A stretch of DNA of 45,036 nucleotides, from assembly GCA_023128035.1 (NCBI GenBank), contig JAGMES010000026.1, positions 1-45,036 on the forward strand. The letters run 5' to 3'. The position numbers and the translations under genes are program-made. Of this stretch, positions 19,401 to 28,000 are shown one piece after another (within the stretch, counting starts at the first letter, position 1; each line of letters begins with the position of its first letter). The notes under the pieces are model-generated. The model ran no database searches and had not been told where the DNA came from. It saw nothing but the letters and a program-made list of their open reading frames with translations. Origin of the DNA: Halanaerobiales bacterium. GTDB taxonomy: Bacteria > Bacillota_F > Halanaerobiia > DY22613.

Positions 19401-22400
19401 TCAAAAGTAGCTTTACATTGCAATCATTTAGCATATACTTGATTCGATTTTCTGGATACTTGGAATCAATTGGCAGATAAGCCCCTCCTGCCTTTAAAAT
19501 TCCTAACACTCCAACTATCATCTCAAATGAACGTTCAACCATCACTCCGATTATAGTATCTGATCCAACACCTTTTGAACGTAAGAAACGTGCTAACTGA
19601 TTTGCTTTCTCATTTAATTCAAAATAAGTTAAATCTTCTTCGCCAAATGTCAGTACCACCTCAGTCGGAGACTTTTTCACTTGTTCTTCAAAAAGTTGAT
19701 GAATAACCTTATCATTTGAATATTCTACTCTTGTATCATTAAATTCATAAATCAATCTATCTCTTTCTTCTAGAGAAATCATTTGAATCGCTTCAATTCT
19801 AATCTCTGATTCTTGTACAATTTCTTGAAGAATATTTACAAAATATCTTGCCATCTTTTCAATAGTATCTTTTTTGAACAATGTTGTACGATAATCCAAC
19901 CTAAAGTTAATTCTCTGTTCTTTCTCATATCCAATCAATAATATGTCAAACTTGGATATTTTATATTCGTAATCATACATTGAAGTTTTTAGTTGATCTT
20001 CTGAAGAAAACTGATTTTCATAGACAGAGAGTTCATTTATATTTTGAAGTACAAACATTACATCAAACAAAGGGTTTCTACTGGTATTACGATCAATGTT
20101 TAATTTGCCAATTAGCATTTCGAATTGATAGTCTTGATTTGCATAAGCTTCTAAAGCATTTTTTTTGATCTCTTCTAAAAACTCTACAAAAGTTTTATCT
20201 CCTACGGGTTGATTTCTAAGTGCTAGTGTATTTACAAACATTCCAATAATATTTTCTAAATCAGCATGTTTTCTTCCAGCTACCGGGATTCCAACAATTA
20301 GATCTTCCTGACCTGTGTATTTTGCCATTAACAGATTGAAAGCTGCTAATAATGTCATAAATAATGTTGTACCTTTTGTAGTCGCCAAATTTTTAACTTT
20401 TTCAGAAAGTTCCTGATCTAAGATGAACTGAACTGTATCACCTTCAAAGTTAATCTCTGATGATCTTTGATAATCTGTAGGCAGTTCAAGTATAGGAAGT
20501 TCACCAGCTAATTTGTTCAACCAATACTCTTCTTGTTCTGTAATCTCTTCTGATTGTAGATATTCATTCTGCCAGGCAGCGAAATCCTTGTACTGAATTC
20601 GTAATTCTGGTAACACTTCACCCATATAAAGGGCATGAAGCTCCTTAAATAAAATCCCCATCGAAACACCATCAGATATTATATGATGCATATCTACTAT
20701 AAGTAAATACTTATTTTCAGCGTATTGTATGATTTCAGCTCTTAATAGCGGTGCTTTGCGTAAATCAAATGGTCTAATAAATTCTTGAATAATTTCTTGT
20801 AATTCTTCTCTTTCAGCTTTTCGAATTGGAATATTAAAATCAACATCTTTATGAATTAATTGTACAGGTTCTCCCTCTACAAAATCGAAAGAAGTACGTA
20901 AAGATTCATGCCGCTTTATTAGTTGATAAAATGTTTCTATAAATTTTTCTTTATCTAGTTTTCCTTCTAAGCTTATTGCTAAAGGCATATTGTAAGAAAT
21001 ACTTTCTAAGGAAAGATGATTAATTAATAGTAAACGTTTCTGGGCTGATGAAACTTTATAGTAGTCTCTCTCCTCTATCGGTTCAATATTTTTAAATTGA
21101 GCCTTTTCTGCATTTGTAATCAGTTCACTAAGCTCTTTAACTGTCGGAGCACGGAAAATATCATCTAAATTTACTTCAACATTAAACTCTTTATGTATCT
21201 GATATGCAAGTGTAACTGCTGTTAAAGAATGACCACCTAATTCAAAGAAATCATCATATATCCCTATCTTTGAATTTTCCAATAATGTTGACCATATTTC
21301 TGTCATTCTTTTTTCCAGATCATTCGTTGGAGCAACATAATTATGTTCTTCATTTATTTTTTCTTTTGGTTCTGGTAAAGCACGATGATCTATTTTACCA
21401 TTTAAATTTAACGGCATCCGCTCTAAAACTACAAAATGAGCAGGAAGCATATAGTTTGGCAAATCTCTCAGTAGATATTTTTTTATTTCAGAGACGGAAA
21501 CTTTATTATTTGTCACGATATATGCACAAAGATATCTACTAATCCCAAGTTGATCTTCTCTTGCGATTACTAATGCATCATTAATTGAATGATGCTTTTT
21601 TAACTTTGCTTCAATCGCACTTAATTCAATTCGATACCCTCTGATCTTGACCTGATGATCAACCCGACCGACAAATTCTATCTGTCCATCTGCATTCCAT
21701 CTTGCTAAATCACCACTACGATACATCTTACTACCTGGGACAAAAGGATTATCTACAAATTTATTTTTTGTTAAATCTGATTGATTCAAATACCCCCGTG
21801 CCAGCCCATCACCAGATATACATAACTCTCCAACTCCTCCAATTGGTTGGAGATGATTACTTTCATCAATGATATATACTTGCGTATTTGCTAAAGGTTT
21901 CCCTATCGGAACAGTATCATCTTCTTCTGAAATTTCATTAATCGGATAATAAGTCGCAAAAACTGTACTCTCAGTGGGACCATAACCATTAATTAGTTTA
22001 TCTTTCCCCAGATATTCCAATGCTTTTTTAGCATGCTGTATGGATAAGACCTCACCACCAACTAACACTTTTCGAACTGATCTAAAACATTCAAGATTAT
22101 TATCTACTAAAATATGAAATAGAGCAGTAGTAATAAAAAATAAAGTTACTCCAGAGTTTTGAATAAACTCTGTCAGTCTTTTCGGATCAAAAATTTCTTC
22201 TTTTCTGATCAAGACAAGTGTAGCCCCATTCAACAAGGCTGCATAAATATCAAATGTAGACCCATCAAAGGCATAGTTAGATAACTGCAATACACGGTCT
22301 GTTGTTATAATTTCTATATAATTAGTGTTTTTTACAACCCGACTGATATTGTAATGCATTGTCAAGTTACCCTTAGGTTTACCAGTAGTTCCTGAAGTAT

Positions 22401-23637
22401 AAATAACATAAGCTAGATTATCTGCTTTGCTAAGAGCAGGCAAATTAGTAACATCTTCGGTATATAATTCTTCGTCAAATAAATCTATCCATTCACCAGT
22501 ATAAGTTGAGATAATATCAAAAAACTTCTTCTGTCCTAAGATTAGCTGAACATCTGCATCTTCAAGCATAAACTCTATTCTATTTTCTGGATATTCTGGT
22601 TCAATTGGTAGGTACGCTCCCCCAGCTTTTAAAATACCCAAAATTCCAACTATCATCTCTATTGAACGTTCTACTATCATTCCTACAATATTTTCAAAGC
22701 CAACCCCCTGATTACGCAAAACTCTAGCCAGTTGATTAGATTTATTATTTAACTCCCAATATGTCATCTCTTTCCCACCAAAGATAATTGCAATCTTATC
22801 TGGAGTCACTTCTACCTGTTCTTCAAATATTTCAGAAATTGTAAGATGCTTTGGATATGCCTGTTTTGTATCGTTAAATTCATACAGTATCATATCTCTT
22901 TCTTTTGTAGTTAACATACTAATCTCAGAAATTTTCTGCTGTGAATTATCTAGCATCTGACTAAGAGTTGTGATTAGATGTTCTGAAAATCTTCGGATAG
23001 TCGTCTGTTTATAATGATAGGCGTTATATTCAATCCTTCCAGTAATTTCTGTTCCTTCTTTTTGAAAAATAATTAGAAGACCATTATCTAGTCCATCTAT
23101 ATGATCAATATCATTTATATTTTCTAACAGGAGTGTAATATTAAATAGTGCATTATTAGTAAAAGATAATTTAGACAAAAGTTTACTAAACGAATATTTT
23201 TGATGTTGATAAGCTTCAGCGATACTGGTTTTCACTAATACAATAAATTCTTTAACTGATATATTTGAATCAACAAAATCTCGAATCGGCAAAATTGTAT
23301 TTATATATTTGATTTTTTCATTTTTCTTATGAATGGTCGTTCCTATAGTAATGTCATTATTTTTAGTATACTTACTTATACATATTTTTAAGCCTGCCAT
23401 TAAAATTGTAAATAATAAAGTGTCAATATTTTTACTTATTTTACTTAACTTGGTGCTTAACTCTGCTTTAATCGAAAAATAATATATTTCCTTTTGATAA
23501 GAAAATTCTCTTTGATTCCGCTTGTAATCAAAAGGTAATGTTGTTTCAGTCAATTCACCAGAAAATTTATTTAACCAAAATTGTTCATCTTGTTTTTGTA
23601 AGTCAGATAGTTTCCCTAGTTCATTTATATCTTTCAC
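13468..23637 (-). CDS. NRPS: (half C)-A-PCP-C-A-PCP-C-A-PCP-E
   Basis: A 3389-residue three-module NRPS. It starts with only the C-terminal lobe of a condensation domain (about 1-235, no HHxxxDG). Then come A4 (core motif near 417), PCP (GGHSL near 801), C5 (HHIISDG near 985), A5 (near 1463), PCP (1845), C6 (HHIISDG near 2026), A6 (near 2503), a GGDSIKA carrier (2883) and an epimerase domain with HHLIIDG (3073) and GWFTSMYP (3221). By-eye codes are A4 DGFFLGGVFK (Ile/Val-like), A5 DLTKIGEVGK and A6 DLTKIGEVGK (both match the Asn pattern DLTKLGEVGK). The epimerase should give D-Asn at position 6. The start is GTG with AGGGGGG upstream. The reading frame is intact throughout. Confidence 0.93.
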   Translation of the reverse strand: MKDINELGKLSDLQKQDEQFWLNKFSGELTETTLPFDYKRNQREFSYQKEIYYFSIKAELSTKLSKISKNIDTLLFTILMAGLKICISKYTKNNDITIGTTIHKKNEKIKYINTILPIRDFVDSNISVKEFIVLVKTSIAEAYQHQKYSFSKLLSKLSFTNNALFNITLLLENINDIDHIDGLDNGLLIIFQKEGTEITGRIEYNAYHYKQTTIRRFSEHLITTLSQMLDNSQQKISEISMLTTKERDMILYEFNDTKQAYPKHLTISEIFEEQVEVTPDKIAIIFGGKEMTYWELNNKSNQLARVLRNQGVGFENIVGMIVERSIEMIVGILGILKAGGAYLPIEPEYPENRIEFMLEDADVQLILGQKKFFDIISTYTGEWIDLFDEELYTEDVTNLPALSKADNLAYVIYTSGTTGKPKGNLTMHYNISRVVKNTNYIEIITTDRVLQLSNYAFDGSTFDIYAALLNGATLVLIRKEEIFDPKRLTEFIQNSGVTLFFITTALFHILVDNNLECFRSVRKVLVGGEVLSIQHAKKALEYLGKDKLINGYGPTESTVFATYYPINEISEEDDTVPIGKPLANTQVYIIDESNHLQPIGGVGELCISGDGLARGYLNQSDLTKNKFVDNPFVPGSKMYRSGDLARWNADGQIEFVGRVDHQVKIRGYRIELSAIEAKLKKHHSINDALVIAREDQLGISRYLCAYIVTNNKVSVSEIKKYLLRDLPNYMLPAHFVVLERMPLNLNGKIDHRALPEPKEKINEEHNYVAPTNDLEKRMTEIWSTLLENSKIGIYDDFFELGGHSLTAVTLAYQIHKEFNVEVNLDDIFRAPTVKELSELITNAEKAQFKNIEPIEERDYYKVSSAQKRLLLINHLSLESISYNMPLAISLEGKLDKEKFIETFYQLIKRHESLRTSFDFVEGEPVQLIHKDVDFNIPIRKAEREELQEIIQEFIRPFDLRKAPLLRAEIIQYAENKYLLIVDMHHIISDGVSMGILFKELHALYMGEVLPELRIQYKDFAAWQNEYLQSEEITEQEEYWLNKLAGELPILELPTDYQRSSEINFEGDTVQFILDQELSEKVKNLATTKGTTLFMTLLAAFNLLMAKYTGQEDLIVGIPVAGRKHADLENIIGMFVNTLALRNQPVGDKTFVEFLEEIKKNALEAYANQDYQFEMLIGKLNIDRNTSRNPLFDVMFVLQNINELSVYENQFSSEDQLKTSMYDYEYKISKFDILLIGYEKEQRINFRLDYRTTLFKKDTIEKMARYFVNILQEIVQESEIRIEAIQMISLEERDRLIYEFNDTRVEYSNDKVIHQLFEEQVKKSPTEVVLTFGEEDLTYFELNEKANQLARFLRSKGVGSDTIIGVMVERSFEMIVGVLGILKAGGAYLPIDSKYPENRIKYMLNDCNVKLLLSCASAHHLLSQFSFFAEMIDINDRNLYTGDGSDLELINHVNDLAYIIYTSGSTGNPKGVMLEHRGVVNYITWAKKVYLKGERFKFPLYSSLSFDLTVTSIFVPLLSGSRIIVYGYDEKELLISKIIKENKVQIIKLTPAHLKVIRDLDLSNSKIKRLIVGGEQLTVKLAREIDEKFAGNIEIFNEYGPTETVVGCMIYKYDRERDQGISVPIGTPADNVQIYLLDERLKPVAEGITGQIYISGDGVARGYFNRTDLTKDRFVDNPFIAGKRMYKTGDLARKLPDGNIEFLSRIDKQVKIRGYRIELEEIEKQLQNYSEISTGIVVSKEDENGESYLCVFYVSDIEISISDLRKYLADRLPEYMVPTHFIQLDEIPLTINGKIDQKVLPEPGKKYITVEIEKPRDIVEEKLLKIWQDVLLVDKISIYDNFFELGGHSLKATQLLARIYKDLNVELSLMDVFEYTSIATLAEVIKDRDMSMFIEIDPVEEREYYPVSSAQKRLLIIDQLAVNSISYNMPLMIKIEGELNQDRFVNSINKLIDRHESLRTSFGFFEDKPIQKINQDVKFNVQYEEVVEVELQEVINRFVRPFNPDQAPLMRVGLIKYDFDKYLFMLDMHHIISDGVSMNIFFKELMAIYNDEELPELRIQYKDFAVWQNEFLQSEKLKEQEEYWLDQFAGELPVLNLPIDYKRPALMDFAGDFIEFAFNAEETEKLNDLVFDQDVTLFMILLAAYNVLLAKYSGQEDIIVGTPIAGRNYADLENIIGMFVNTLALRHQPEGGKSFNDFLAEVRNNTLKAFNNQNYQFEMLLDQLNLDRDTSRSPLFEVMFTLQNTNTISLNDFNISNDDFKISLYDYDFKIAKFSLLLNAFEVDEKIHFRLDYSTTLFKRETVESMVQYYINILREIIENSEKLIKEIQMISALEKEELIYGFNDTKAEYPKEKVIHQLFAEQVNQSPDEIAVSFGEEKLTYRELNQESNQLARFLKNIGVQRDQIVGIMVDRSLEMIIGILGILKAGGGYLPIDSEYPESRIEFMLNDSHAEIVLLQNHLLGKVNFKGEKINISDKELLRGDSSNLEVINQSRDLAYMIYTSGSTGNPKGVMIEHRGVVNYITWAKKVYLQGESLDFPLYSSLSFDLTVTSIYVPLLSGNKVIIYGEDDKELVITKIIKDNNIQIIKLTPAHLRVIRDLDLTNSKVKRMIVGGEELSVKLASEIYEKFAGNIEIYNEYGPTETVVGCMIYQYDHEKDQGISVPIGVPADNVQIYLVDDRLNPVAQGVIGEIAISGDGVARGYLNRPDLTAEKFVENPFIENQRMYKTGDLARKLSDGNIEFLGRKDNQVKIRGFRIEIGEIEKQLISHPSIIDAVVIDHEDKEGSKYLAVYLVSDNEDIVTEIRDYLLTKLPDYMIPNYFVRLDKLPLTSNGKIDRKALPEPEKSTEYVAPISEVQMIMAGVWEKILLAEKVGLTDNFFELGGDSIKALQIIAKLKQDGINISIKDIFTYRTIGDLLNNVDYSKQKIKISQDEVIGEIPLTPIQKWFFEQNFEHNHYWNQTFIFSLRSDADLNILESVFSKIITHHDALRMVYKFNGEQIVQYNRGIEEINFQLEVIDFSAHSFEIQSKKLRETSEEIQNSFDLEKDLLFKVIVFDLGENGKRLVIPVHHLIIDGVSWRIIFEEIQTLYSSNLKAELPLKTTSYKNWSEKLRDYAANTEIYLDYWKNITQTEIQSLSFEAADRNFSQKNLMTEITQEQTEELLKNVNWVYNTEINDLLLSALTIAITDTTGVKNILVNLEGHGREEIIEDVDISRTIGWFTSMYPVYFERQEGIEQTIKHVKESLRKIPNKGINFGIARYLETNTELEKLKPEISFNYLGQFAEVNSEDNLLSICKETSGRSIHLKNHFPYLIDIVGIVVNDRLQITFSYNPSNIEEKLIKLIQERYSVLLIEIIEHCLNKSTRTYTPSDFGDAVDEDEFGIIADLYNL
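22930..23637 (-). other. Truncated condensation domain (C-lobe only)
   Basis: The first ~235 residues of the middle NRPS begin at the QFWLNKFSGEL linker found in the middle of every other condensation domain here and continue to the normal C-A junction (FNDTK). The N-lobe with the catalytic HHxxxDG is absent, and only 86 nt separate the start codon from the MFS gene, so it is not hidden upstream. The previous NRPS ends with a complete condensation domain, which can do the chemistry. This half domain may be a docking surface or a remnant of a gene split. Confidence 0.85.
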
Positions 23638-23723
23638 TATTTATCCCCCCTATTCTTCTTTATAGAAAAGAGAAGAGAATCACTCCTTAAGTATGACTAG
23701 GAGTAACTCTATTCTTTTTCAAA

Positions 23724-25028
23724 TTATATCTTCTTAAGGCTCTCATTTGATGCAAATGATTTAATTACAAAAATAAACAACATAATACCGGCTGCAATTG
23801 GAATTGAGTATGCTGGAACCCGGTCAATAAGATAACCTGCTAAAATAAAACTGACTGGAGTAAGCGCCATTATAAATGTTTGAATTATTCCAAAAACTCT
23901 ACCACGATACTCGTCTGGAACTGTCCTCTGTAACAAAGTAAAAAGTGGAATATTGAAAATAGAACTATTAGCTCCCATAATAAGGATTACAACTATATAA
24001 AAAATGAAAAACGGAAGTTTTCCCAAGAAATCAAGCATCGGAACCCCTGGGATACCTATACAAAATACACAAGTAGATGTGATTAACAAACATACCAGCA
24101 TAACCTTAAACTTTTTCTTAAATTCTGGTAATACTGAGAGCAACAAAGCACCTACTAATATACCTATAGGATATGCACTTGTGATACATCCATATTGCCA
24201 AGGTGAAAAATGTAAAACTTCATTAATTATATATGGCAATGGAATTCCAAAAGCAATATTTGTGAAAAAATTTATAAATAATGCAAAAATCATTACCATC
24301 CACATTGCCTCGTCAGATTTCATGTATAACACTCCATCTTTCATTTCACTAAAAACTTTTTTTACTGTTAAATTCCCATCAACTTTTATAATACTCTTAG
24401 CAGTAAGTCTAAAATCAATAAAGAGTTCAGAAAATGCTGAAATAATAAAAGATAGTGCGTTAACCAATAAAAATACTTTTACATCAACTAACCCATAGAC
24501 TAAACCACCTAACATTGGCCCTGTAATCTGAGTAATTGATGAAACACTTTGATTTAGAGAATTCATCCGCATCAATCTTTTATCATCAACAATATTTGGA
24601 ATACTTGAATCTAAAGACACATTAAAAAATGTACTACAAATCGAAAGTAAAATCGAAGCTGTATAGATATATGGTAACTTTAATCCATACTTAACAGTTA
24701 ATACATATAATCCAAAAACAACTAGACCACTCAAAAAGTCCATTATAACAACCATTCGCTTACGATTGAAACGATCTGCAATTACTCCAGCGAAAGGCCC
24801 TAAAATTATACCTGGTAACAAACTACATACTAAAGTTCCAGCAAAGCCCAGGCCAGAGCCTGTTGCTTTTAACACATATAAACCAAGAGCGAAACCATAT
24901 ATAATTGATCCAAATTGGGATACTAATTTACCACATACCATTAACAACATATTTTTTCGAATTTTGAATTCCATTTTCTTATCAACTTGTTGCTCAAGAC
25001 CACCTGTTACATTTGCATTTAAAGACAT
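23724..25028 (-). CDS. MFS efflux transporter
   Basis: A membrane protein of about 434 residues with roughly twelve hydrophobic segments. The cytoplasmic loop DRFNRKRMVV between helices 2 and 3 is the major facilitator superfamily signature. A second loop with the EYRGRVFGI stretch is typical of the EntS-like MFS_3 group that exports siderophores and peptides. The ATG at 25028 is preferred over the one at 25034 because AGAGGAGG ends directly against the latter. It sits between two NRPS genes, 17 nt after the first, and is therefore almost certainly the product exporter and a self-resistance factor. An 86-nt gap to the next gene holds a 6-bp hairpin (23682-23704) and no other feature. Confidence 0.88.
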   Translation of the reverse strand: MSLNANVTGGLEQQVDKKMEFKIRKNMLLMVCGKLVSQFGSIIYGFALGLYVLKATGSGLGFAGTLVCSLLPGIILGPFAGVIADRFNRKRMVVIMDFLSGLVVFGLYVLTVKYGLKLPYIYTASILLSICSTFFNVSLDSSIPNIVDDKRLMRMNSLNQSVSSITQITGPMLGGLVYGLVDVKVFLLVNALSFIISAFSELFIDFRLTAKSIIKVDGNLTVKKVFSEMKDGVLYMKSDEAMWMVMIFALFINFFTNIAFGIPLPYIINEVLHFSPWQYGCITSAYPIGILVGALLLSVLPEFKKKFKVMLVCLLITSTCVFCIGIPGVPMLDFLGKLPFFIFYIVVILIMGANSSIFNIPLFTLLQRTVPDEYRGRVFGIIQTFIMALTPVSFILAGYLIDRVPAYSIPIAAGIMLFIFVIKSFASNESLKKI

Positions 25029-25045
25029 AATCATCCTCCTCTATT

Positions 25046-28000
25046 CTAGAAGTCTAAATCCCCATCCAATCCTTCTAAACTTACTTCTGTTAGCAATATC
25101 TCTCTTTCTTCTTCTGTCATAATATCAATATCTGCTAACTTAATATTTTCATTTACAGATATCTGCTGTATAATCTCTATATAACTCTGCATCATTCGTT
25201 GAATCGTTTCTGGTTTGAATAAATCTATTCTGTATTCCGCAACTAACTCGATCCCCTCTTCTGTTTCAAATGCATAAACACCTAAATCAAATTTTGATAT
25301 TTTCAGATCAAAGTTCATAATCTCCAATCTTATATCACCTACATTAATCTCCTTAATCCCTGCATTATCGAAATTTTGTAGATTAAATACTGTGTTAAAA
25401 ATTGGGTTGCGATTGGTCTCACGATTCAGATTTAACTTGTCAATGAGCATCTCAAATGGATAATCTTGATTTTCAAAAGCAGTCAAAGTATTTTCCTGTA
25501 CTTCTAGCAAAAATTCTTCAAAAGTTTTATCATCTGTTGGATAATGGCGTAAAGGTAACATGTTAACAAACATTCCTACAATATTTTCCAAATCAGCATT
25601 TGGACGACCTGCAACAGCTGTTCCAACAATTATATCAGTCTGTCCTGTCATGCGGAAAAATAAGACATTATACGCCGCCATTAATACCATATATAAAGTT
25701 GTCCCAGTATAAGTACTCAAATAATTTAACTTATCTGCAGTTCCTTTCTCAATTTTAAAAGATTGAACATCTCCAGCAAAACTTATTGAGTCTGGTCTGC
25801 GATAGTCAGTCACTAATGTCAGTTCAGGAAGTTGACCAGATAATTGGTTTAACCAATAATCCTCTTGATCGGTTAACTCACCAGAATCTAAAAGTTCATT
25901 CTGCCATACCGCAAAATCTTTGTACTGAATTCTTAAATCAGGCAAATCTTCGCCTTGATACAATTCAAATACTTCTTTAAAGATAGTTTCAAACGAAAGA
26001 CCATCTGCTATAATATGATGTGTATCAAATAAAATCAAGTAACGATCATCAACTTTGACAATCTGTACCCGCAGAAGTGGTGCTTTACTTAAATCAAATG
26101 AGCGTATAAACTCTTTAATTAGTCCATCTATTTCTTTTTCATTAGCCTCACGATACCCAACCGAAAACTCGCTATCTTGATGAATAATTTGGACTGGATC
26201 TTTATTGATAATTTCAAAGCTTGTTCTAAATGTTTCATGACGTTCTACAATCGTCTCCCAAGCTTCTACAAAGCGGTCATAATCACAATGACCATACATT
26301 GTCATAATCATCGGCATATTATAAGTGGTTCCAACATCACCATAACGACTCATAATATATATTCTCTTTTGTGCTGATGATAATGGATAATACTCTCTTT
26401 CCTCCACAGGCTCAATCGAAGAATATATACTTGTTTCAGTAACTTGCATAATTTCGGCAAGTTCAGCAATAGTTGGTTTGTTAAATATTTCCAATAGTGA
26501 AAGTTCAATATTCATGTCTCTAAAAATTCTTGCCAATAGCTGAGTTGCCTTTAATGAGTGTCCACCAAGTTCAAAAAAGTTATCATAAATCCCTAGTTCA
26601 TCTCTACCCAGAACTTTTTTCCAAATTTCAATAAGTTTTTCTTCTAGTTCATTACGTGGGTTTCCAGTATTTTCACCAGTATTACTTATTTCAGGATTTG
26701 GTAACGCTTTTTTATCAATCTTGCCATTTGGTGTTAGTGGCAAACGATCCATTTGGATAAAATAAGTGGGAATCATATACTCTGGCAATTTAGCATTCAA
26801 ATCTTCTTTAATATCTTGAACTGAATAATTTTGATCATTTTGCACAATGTACGATGTAAGATATGTATCATCTCCACTATTACGAGCAATCACTATTGCT
26901 TCATCAATCGCTTTAGATTTAAGTAAGTGACTTTCAATTTCACCTAATTCAATCCGATATCCACGAATCTTAACTTGATTATCTATTCTTCCCAAAAACT
27001 CAATTTTTCCATTAGGTAATCTTCGACCAAGATCACCTGTTTTATACATCTTCTCACCTGGCATGAATGGATTTAACATAAATCTTTGAGCCACTAGTTC
27101 CGGTTTGTTGATATATCCTCTAGCTACACCATCTCCAGAGATGTAAATTTCACCTGTAACCCCTTCTGCAACTAAGTGATGCTTTTGATCAAGTAGATAT
27201 ATCTGTACATTATCTGCTGGAGTTCCAATCGGTACAGTTATGTTTGTGTCTTGATCAGGGTCAAATTTGTGTATCATACATCCGACAACTGTTTCGGTTG
27301 GGCCATATTCATTGTAAATTTCTACTTTTCCAGCAAATTTATGATGAATATCTGCCGCTAATTCGACAGTTAATGCTTCACCGCCTACTATCATTCGTTT
27401 CAGATTAGTATTACTTACCTCGATTTCTTTGATTACTTTCAAATGTGCAGGGGTTAATTTTATTATTTGAACTCGATCTTCTTTAATAATCTTGGAAATC
27501 AATAATTCTTTGTCATCTTGAACAACAATTGTATTTCCAGAAAGCAATGGTACGTAAATAGATGTAACAGTTAAATCAAATGATAGAGATGAATAAAGTG
27601 GAAAATCACAGCGTTCTTCATCTAAATACATTTTGCTGGCCCAGGTAATATAATTGATAACTCCCCTATGTTCAACCATAACGCCTTTTGGATTCCCTGT
27701 AGAACCTGATGTATAGATAATATATGCTAAATCCTTTGGTCCATTAATTACTTCAAGATCAGTACTTATACCTTTGTATAGTTCACCATCATTTATATCT
27801 ATCAATTCACCTGTAAATGATAGCTGATTCATTAGATTTTTCTGAGATAAGACAATCTCTACATCGCTATCATCAAGAATATACTTAATGCGATTTTCTG
27901 GATAGTCAGGATCAATTGGTAGATAAGCTCCACCAGCTTTTAAAATTCCAAGAATACCAATTAGCATCTCTAATGAACGATCAACCATAATCCCTACAAT

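Noticed and set aside
23682..23704. Intrinsic terminator between the MFS gene and the second NRPS gene
   Set aside because: The stem is only 6 bp and no T run follows on the minus strand. Transcription probably continues.
23638..23723. Missing N-lobe of the first condensation domain hidden by a frameshift upstream of the second NRPS
   Set aside because: Only 86 nt separate the two genes, far too short for about 200 residues, and a good ribosome binding site precedes the GTG start.
24004..24498. 164-residue plus-strand reading frame
   Set aside because: It lies opposite the MFS transporter gene and has no recognisable domain. It is a shadow of that gene's codon pattern.
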